A stretch of 64,000 nucleotides of DNA from Alteromonas sp. KUL42. Lineage in GTDB: Bacteria > Pseudomonadota > Gammaproteobacteria > Enterobacterales > Alteromonadaceae. The stretch's first letter is position 1; each line of letters starts with the position of its first letter. The notes under the pieces are model-generated. The model was given only the letters and a program-made list of their open reading frames with translations. It had not been told where the DNA came from and made no database searches. This document shows, piece after piece, positions 63,740 through 64,000 of this stretch. A program made the translations under genes and the position numbers. The stretch is taken from the NCBI RefSeq assembly GCF_006538325.1, contig NZ_BJKK01000017.1, positions 21,731 to 85,730 on the forward strand, read 5' to 3'.

Positions 63740-64000
63740 ATGTCAAATCAATATAATTCAGATGCAATTGAGGTCTTAAATGGCCTTGACCCTGTAAAAC
63801 GTCGCCCTGGTATGTATACCGATACGACTCGTCCTAATCACTTAGGGCAAGAAGTTATCGACAACAGTGTGGATGAAGCATTGGCTGGCCATGCGTCGAA
63901 TATCAAAGTGATTTTGCACGAAGATCAGTCCCTCGAGGTTATTGATGATGGCCGTGGTATGCCGGTGGATATTCACCCTGAAGAAGGTATTTCTGGCGTT
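63740..64000 (+). CDS. parE: DNA topoisomerase IV subunit B ParE, 5' part
   Basis: The first 87 codons of the GHKL ATPase subunit of topoisomerase IV, which unlinks daughter chromosomes. The start reads MSNQYNSDAIEVLNGLDPVK, and the ATP-site motifs RRPGMYTDTT, EVIDNSVDEALAG (with catalytic Glu and Asn) and IDDGRGMPVD are present. The frame is open to the edge of the window. Its place after yqiA is the conserved order, which distinguishes it from gyrB. Confidence 0.96.
   Translation, partial: MSNQYNSDAIEVLNGLDPVKRRPGMYTDTTRPNHLGQEVIDNSVDEALAGHASNIKVILHEDQSLEVIDDGRGMPVDIHPEEGISGV

Noticed and set aside
1..64000. tRNA, rRNA, CRISPR arrays, insertion sequences, integrases
   Set aside because: None was recognised on either strand; the only insertion-like segment is the repeat-bounded one at 39.6-42.6 kb.

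Overview
The window reads as a chromosomal segment of a marine gammaproteobacterium of the Alteromonas type. This is an inference from protein character and from gene orders shared with the enteric/Alteromonadales core: rppH-ptsP-lgt-thyA beside mutH, rapA-rluA, and tolC divergent from nudF-yqiB-cpdA-yqiA-parE. I count 45 genes. No rRNA, tRNA, CRISPR array, transposase or integrase was seen. The last gene (parE) runs off the right edge.

Layout. 1-7.8 kb: an AsmA-like TIGR03545 protein, a divergent Lrp/AsnC regulator and zinc alcohol dehydrogenase, and a bifunctional PutA. 7.9-16.2 kb: one compact operon for a tripartite RND efflux pump (outer-membrane lipoprotein, adaptor, pump) that also carries its own OmpR-type regulator and sensor kinase. 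An array of CCTTAACC-like boxes at exact 11-bp steps precedes it and is the natural candidate operator. 16.3-20.5 kb: an SH3/anchor protein, a CYTH-CHAD triphosphatase, a membrane-bound AraC-like protein and mutH. 20.6-28.1 kb: rppH-ptsP-tauE-lgt-thyA, running on into a frameshifted response regulator-CheC gene and a PAS-GGEEF diguanylate cyclase. A hybrid kinase with two receivers faces them on the other strand.

28-39.6 kb: the hybrid kinase, an AmpG-type permease, two poorly known proteins, rluA and rapA on the minus strand, then a membrane-tethered HTH protein and a PIN-PhoH ATPase. 39.6-42.6 kb: the clearest anomaly. A perfect 196-bp direct repeat brackets about 2.6 kb of AT-rich DNA holding one secreted double beta-propeller gene. 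Each repeat copy carries the 3' ends of both flanking genes, phoH and a transglutaminase-like gene, so both genes stay intact. 42.5-48.8 kb: the transglutaminase-like gene, a tryptophan-halogenase-like flavoprotein, cysG and deaD. 49-57.7 kb: a PrsT-type TPR lipoprotein, and a DUF1501/DUF1800 pair in which the DUF1800 protein is an unusually long multi-repeat secreted protein. 58-64 kb: a voltage-gated channel with a calcium-channel-like filter, a 50-codon gene with its own promoter, palindrome and terminator, tolC, and the nudF-yqiB-cpdA-yqiA-parE group.

How the parts fit. Much of the window is housekeeping: proline catabolism, mismatch repair, RNA 5'-end processing, the nitrogen PTS, lipoprotein modification, dTMP and siroheme synthesis, RNA polymerase recycling, cAMP turnover and topoisomerase IV. 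The more individual parts are the self-regulating efflux operon, the c-di-GMP/CheC signalling group, the beta-propeller insertion and the channel. Start sites were moved from the longest frame where a ribosome-binding site or family length argued for it; this is stated in each entry.
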